DNA from: an uncultured Anaerolineales bacterium
GTDB lineage: Bacteria > Chloroflexota > Anaerolineae > Anaerolineales > UBA4823
DNA: 32,960 nt
Assembly: GCA_903872065.1 (NCBI GenBank)
Contig: CAIQJJ010000649.1
Span: forward strand, 1 to 32,960
Direction of reading: 5' to 3'
The notes beneath the pieces were generated by a model that was not told the DNA's origin, made no database searches, and was given only the letters and a program-made list of their open reading frames with translations. Made by a program: the position numbers and the translations under genes. Each line of letters opens with the position of its first letter. The stretch's first letter is position 1. Positions 30,061-32,960 of this stretch are shown here, in pieces.

Positions 30061-32960
30061 GTGTCTACGATTGATCCACTGACCGGGGTTTGCGCGCGCA
30101 CCCTTCTGGGGGAACGCCTGCAAGAGGAAGTAGGACGTTCGTCCCGTTACCATCTCCATTTTGCGCTGTTTATGCTCGATCTGGATCATTTTAAAAGCGT
30201 CAATGACGCTTTCGGCCACCGCCGCGGCGATCAAGTGTTGATCGAAGTCGCCCAACGGCTGCGGCGGGTGGTGCGCGAAATGGATGAAGTATACCGCTAT
30301 GGGGGAGATGAATTTGTGATCTTGCTGCCTCATACAGACCTGGAACAGGCGGCGGTAGTTGCTGCGCGCCTGCTGCGCGAGGTGGGGAATATCCCCATTG
30401 CCGGCGATCCTCCGATCAATGTCAGCCTGAGCATCGGGGTAGCCATCTTTCCCGACGACGCCGCTACCGCTGAGGTGCTTTTCGAGGTGGCCGATCAGCG
30501 GCATTACCAGGCCAAGCAGCAAGGGCGCGGGCGCGCGGTTTTGCGCGATCAGGCGCGGCCAGAAAGCCCCTTTTTAACTGCGCCTTCACGCTTGATCGAG
30601 CGGGACGATGCCGTTCGCGCCTTAGAACAATTTCTGACCGACCTTCCAACCAAAAAGCGCGGCCTGCTGCAAATTAGCGGCGCGGCTGGCATGGGTCGTT
30701 CGCGCCTGCTTGACGAAACGCGCAAATCGGCCCGCCTGCGCGGCTATGGCATTTTTACCTTCCAAGGGAACCCGGCGCTGAAATCGCGTTGGATGGGGGC
30801 GCTGATCGAAGCGCAGCGCCATTGGGAAAACTGGCCCGTCATCCTGACGCAAAAAGAAGCCCTGTCTGAGGCCTTGCATGATTGGCTGCTGAGTAAAGGC
30901 CGCCAGGGGCTTGTCATCACGATCGATGCCGCGCAAGAAATTGACCGGCATTCCCTGGATACGATCGGCTATCTGCTGCGTTCGGCGCAGTTCGGACAAT
31001 TGGCCGCCGTTTACACCTGGACCGAAGAGCGCATTGGATCAAAGGGAAGTGAGAGGTCGTTCCCAAGCAAAGAGCGTTCCAATACCGTAGCGCATTTGTG
31101 GAGAGATTTTCCATTGAAAAGCACGATCAAGCTGTCGCCGCTCAGTGCAGGGGGTGTGCAAGTCTGGCTGCGCCACAGTTTGAAATGGGAAGCGCCCGCT
31201 GAATTTACAAGCTGGCTGCACAAGGAAACCGGCGGACACCCCGCCATGATTCACAGAGGGCTGCTCTGGCTGATTAACCAGAACATTTTGCACAATGAGA
31301 CAGAAGAAGCAGCCTCAAGCGCCGCGCTGTCTGTGTCCAGCGAACCTGGCTGGAAACTGAACAGCAGCTATCCTGAAATTCACCTCGCCCAGCGTCTGCC
31401 GACCAGGGCCGTCGCGCCGACGAATCTGCCGGCCCACCTGCCAACCTTTATCGGTCGTGAAAATGAGATTGAATACCTGAAACAATCGCTGTGCGAACAA
31501 CGCCTGACAACGGTAGTTGGCCCTGGGGGATTAGGAAAAACCAGCCTGGCGCGGCAGGCGGCGGCGGAATGCCTGGAGGAAAATAATGAGTATGGCGAGG
31601 ATCAGTACTACTTTGTAGATGGGGTGTTTTTCATCCCCCTGACAACTTTAACCGCCCCACAAAATACCAACGGAGACATCATCTTGACCGCCGTCGCGGA
31701 CGCGATCGGCATAGAACACAGCCTCACCCAAAACATGCGCGAGCAAATGTTCGAACGGCTGTGCAAGATGAATACCCTGGTGGTGCTGGATAACTTCGAA
31801 CATCTGTTGGAAGAAGCTCCCGTGTTAAGTGAGATCATTGAATGCGCCCCTCGGGTGCATTTTCTGACCACCTCGCGCGAGCCGCTCAATCTTCCCGAAG
31901 AAAGCCTGGTGGAATTGGGGGGGCTGCCGTTTCCTGAAGAAAACTCCACAGAAGAAAGTTCCGCCTACAGCGCCGTGCAGTTATTTTTGCACATCGCTCG
32001 CCAGATTACCCCCGACTTCAACCCTGGAGGAGAGGAGACGGAGGCGATGGTGCGCATCTGTCAATTGGTAGAAGGGATGCCGCTTGGCATCGAGCTGGCC
32101 GCTTCAACCGTTTCGATGTTTACCTGCCAACAAATTGTGGCCGAGGTGGAACAAAATTTGACCTTCTTATCCAGCACAAGTCCAGAACTCTCCCTGCGCC
32201 ATCGCAGTATGCGAGCCATATTTGACTCGTTCTGGGGTCTGTTATCGGATTGGGAACGCGGAGTGTTGGCGGGGCTTTCTGTTTTTCGCGGTGGATTCAC
32301 CTTCAACGCTGCCCAGGCAGTCGCCGGCGCGTCGCCCTTTTTTATTGACGCCCTGGCCAAGAAACTCTTCTTGCACCGCTTGCCTCAGCGACGCTACACC
32401 ATGCACAGCCTGCTCAACCAATACGCGGCGGAGAAACTGCAAGCGCAACCCGAGGCGGCGAGCAAGAGCCAAAAACAGCATTGCGATTACTTTATCAACC
32501 TGCTGCAAACGAACGAGGCGCAGTTGCAAAACGGCCAATCGCCCGAAGTGTTCAATCGCATCGCCGTTGAGGTAGATAACTTGCGCGCCGCGTGGGAATG
32601 GCTGGCTGCCAGAGACGACCTGCAGCGCATGGAAAAAATTTTACCCGGCCTCAAAAGTTTCCTGGACAACCGCGGCTGGTTCCGTGAAATGCTCAGGATT
32701 CTTTATGCGGCCAAAGAAAAATTAATCCAGGGCTGCCAGGCTGATTTTTCTGATTCGCCGCGCACACGCTCATTGGTACGCGTATTGACCGACTTGGGTG
32801 AATCTCACTATCACCTGGGCAGTTATGCCGCCGGGCGGCAAGAACTCGAACTGGCGCTCGCTATCCTCACGCCGCTCGATCTGCCGGCCGAAACGGCGAC
32901 GGTTATCCAGCAGCTGGCGAATATCGTCCGCTCGACCGGCGATTACGCGAGCGCTATTCA
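30061..32960 (+). CDS. GGDEF diguanylate cyclase fused to a STAND (NB-ARC-like) ATPase and TPR-like region, 3' end outside the window
   Basis: This frame is open without a stop to the window edge (966 codons) and is missing from the ORF track. It starts at GTG 30061, with GTGAGGA upstream. Residues 4-165 form a diguanylate cyclase domain: DPLTGV, LDLDHFKSVND, active-site GGDEF (81-85) and an inhibitory-site RxxD (72-75). Residues about 180-400 hold an ATPase-like segment whose P-loop is altered (GAAGMGRS, 207-214, Arg for Lys). From FIGRENE near 444 comes an intact NB-ARC/AP-ATPase: Walker A GPGGLGKTS (487-495), Walker B LVVLDNF (Asp577), TSREPL (605-610) and GMPLGIELAA (672-681). Winged-helix-like sequence follows, then TPR-like helices. 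There is no membrane segment. It is predicted to couple c-di-GMP synthesis to signal-dependent ATPase oligomerisation; the C-terminus is unknown. Confidence 0.9.
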   Translation, partial: MSTIDPLTGVCARTLLGERLQEEVGRSSRYHLHFALFMLDLDHFKSVNDAFGHRRGDQVLIEVAQRLRRVVREMDEVYRYGGDEFVILLPHTDLEQAAVVAARLLREVGNIPIAGDPPINVSLSIGVAIFPDDAATAEVLFEVADQRHYQAKQQGRGRAVLRDQARPESPFLTAPSRLIERDDAVRALEQFLTDLPTKKRGLLQISGAAGMGRSRLLDETRKSARLRGYGIFTFQGNPALKSRWMGALIEAQRHWENWPVILTQKEALSEALHDWLLSKGRQGLVITIDAAQEIDRHSLDTIGYLLRSAQFGQLAAVYTWTEERIGSKGSERSFPSKERSNTVAHLWRDFPLKSTIKLSPLSAGGVQVWLRHSLKWEAPAEFTSWLHKETGGHPAMIHRGLLWLINQNILHNETEEAASSAALSVSSEPGWKLNSSYPEIHLAQRLPTRAVAPTNLPAHLPTFIGRENEIEYLKQSLCEQRLTTVVGPGGLGKTSLARQAAAECLEENNEYGEDQYYFVDGVFFIPLTTLTAPQNTNGDIILTAVADAIGIEHSLTQNMREQMFERLCKMNTLVVLDNFEHLLEEAPVLSEIIECAPRVHFLTTSREPLNLPEESLVELGGLPFPEENSTEESSAYSAVQLFLHIARQITPDFNPGGEETEAMVRICQLVEGMPLGIELAASTVSMFTCQQIVAEVEQNLTFLSSTSPELSLRHRSMRAIFDSFWGLLSDWERGVLAGLSVFRGGFTFNAAQAVAGASPFFIDALAKKLFLHRLPQRRYTMHSLLNQYAAEKLQAQPEAASKSQKQHCDYFINLLQTNEAQLQNGQSPEVFNRIAVEVDNLRAAWEWLAARDDLQRMEKILPGLKSFLDNRGWFREMLRILYAAKEKLIQGCQADFSDSPRTRSLVRVLTDLGESHYHLGSYAAGRQELELALAILTPLDLPAETATVIQQLANIVRSTGDYASAI

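Noticed and set aside
29845-30522. 225-codon minus-strand ORF across the 15-bp array
   Set aside because: It is antisense to the GGDEF domain, and its repeated ATLRQ stretch is just the tandem array read backwards.

Overview
The window is GC-rich bacterial DNA that most resembles a chromosome of the phylum Chloroflexota (Anaerolineae-like). This is an inference from gene content: a very long SdrD_B-type surface protein with a C-terminal hydrophobic anchor, a stand-alone set of complex-I-like antiporter subunits, and intergenic elements built on GAGC[C/T]TGTCGA. No rRNA, tRNA, CRISPR array, transposase or phage gene was seen. Genes from the left edge to about 26.5 kb lie on the minus strand. 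The strand switches at a 361-nt divergent intergenic region, and the genes to its right are on the plus strand.

Layout. (1) 1-226 holds a tandem repeat, one dispersed hairpin element and a strong terminator for the gene to its right. (2) 227-11401 (-) is one 3,724-codon gene for a secreted, probably membrane-anchored surface protein with about 19 SdrD_B-like domains and two GEVED-like domains. Six consecutive domains are duplicated in tandem (about 2.15 kb per copy). (3) 11600-14683 (-) holds selB (selenocysteine-specific elongation factor) 6 nt behind a long coiled-coil protein of unknown role. (4) 14780-22098 (-) is a tightly packed six-gene run. In transcription order it encodes a DapL/AspC-like aminotransferase, a DUF3788-like plus HD-domain fusion, a PfkB-family sugar kinase, and three integral membrane proteins of the complex I/hydrogenase-4/Mrp type. 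No hydrophilic redox subunits are present. (5) 22208-23719 (-) is a REC-PAS-histidine kinase. (6) 23778-26512 (-) holds deoC, a CE7 acetyl-esterase and a nucleoside phosphorylase, suggesting nucleoside and acetylated-sugar catabolism. (7) 26874-29827 (+) is a two-gene aminosugar unit: a GH20 hexosaminidase without a signal peptide, and a SIS-domain aminosugar-phosphate isomerase/deaminase. (8) 30061 to the window end (+) is a large open reading frame absent from the supplied ORF track because it has no stop inside the window. It starts with a diguanylate cyclase (GGDEF) domain, then has a degenerate P-loop region, an intact NB-ARC/STAND-type ATPase and the start of a TPR-like region.

The most notable items are the GGDEF-STAND-TPR architecture, the catalytic-arm-less antiporter trio joined to a sugar kinase and an HD protein, the recent six-domain duplication in the giant surface protein, and a family of 21-bp intergenic hairpins. 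The hairpin arms occur in two covarying versions around one invariant loop, and the loop core has twice expanded into tandem arrays. Family names come from motif recognition by eye. No database search was possible.
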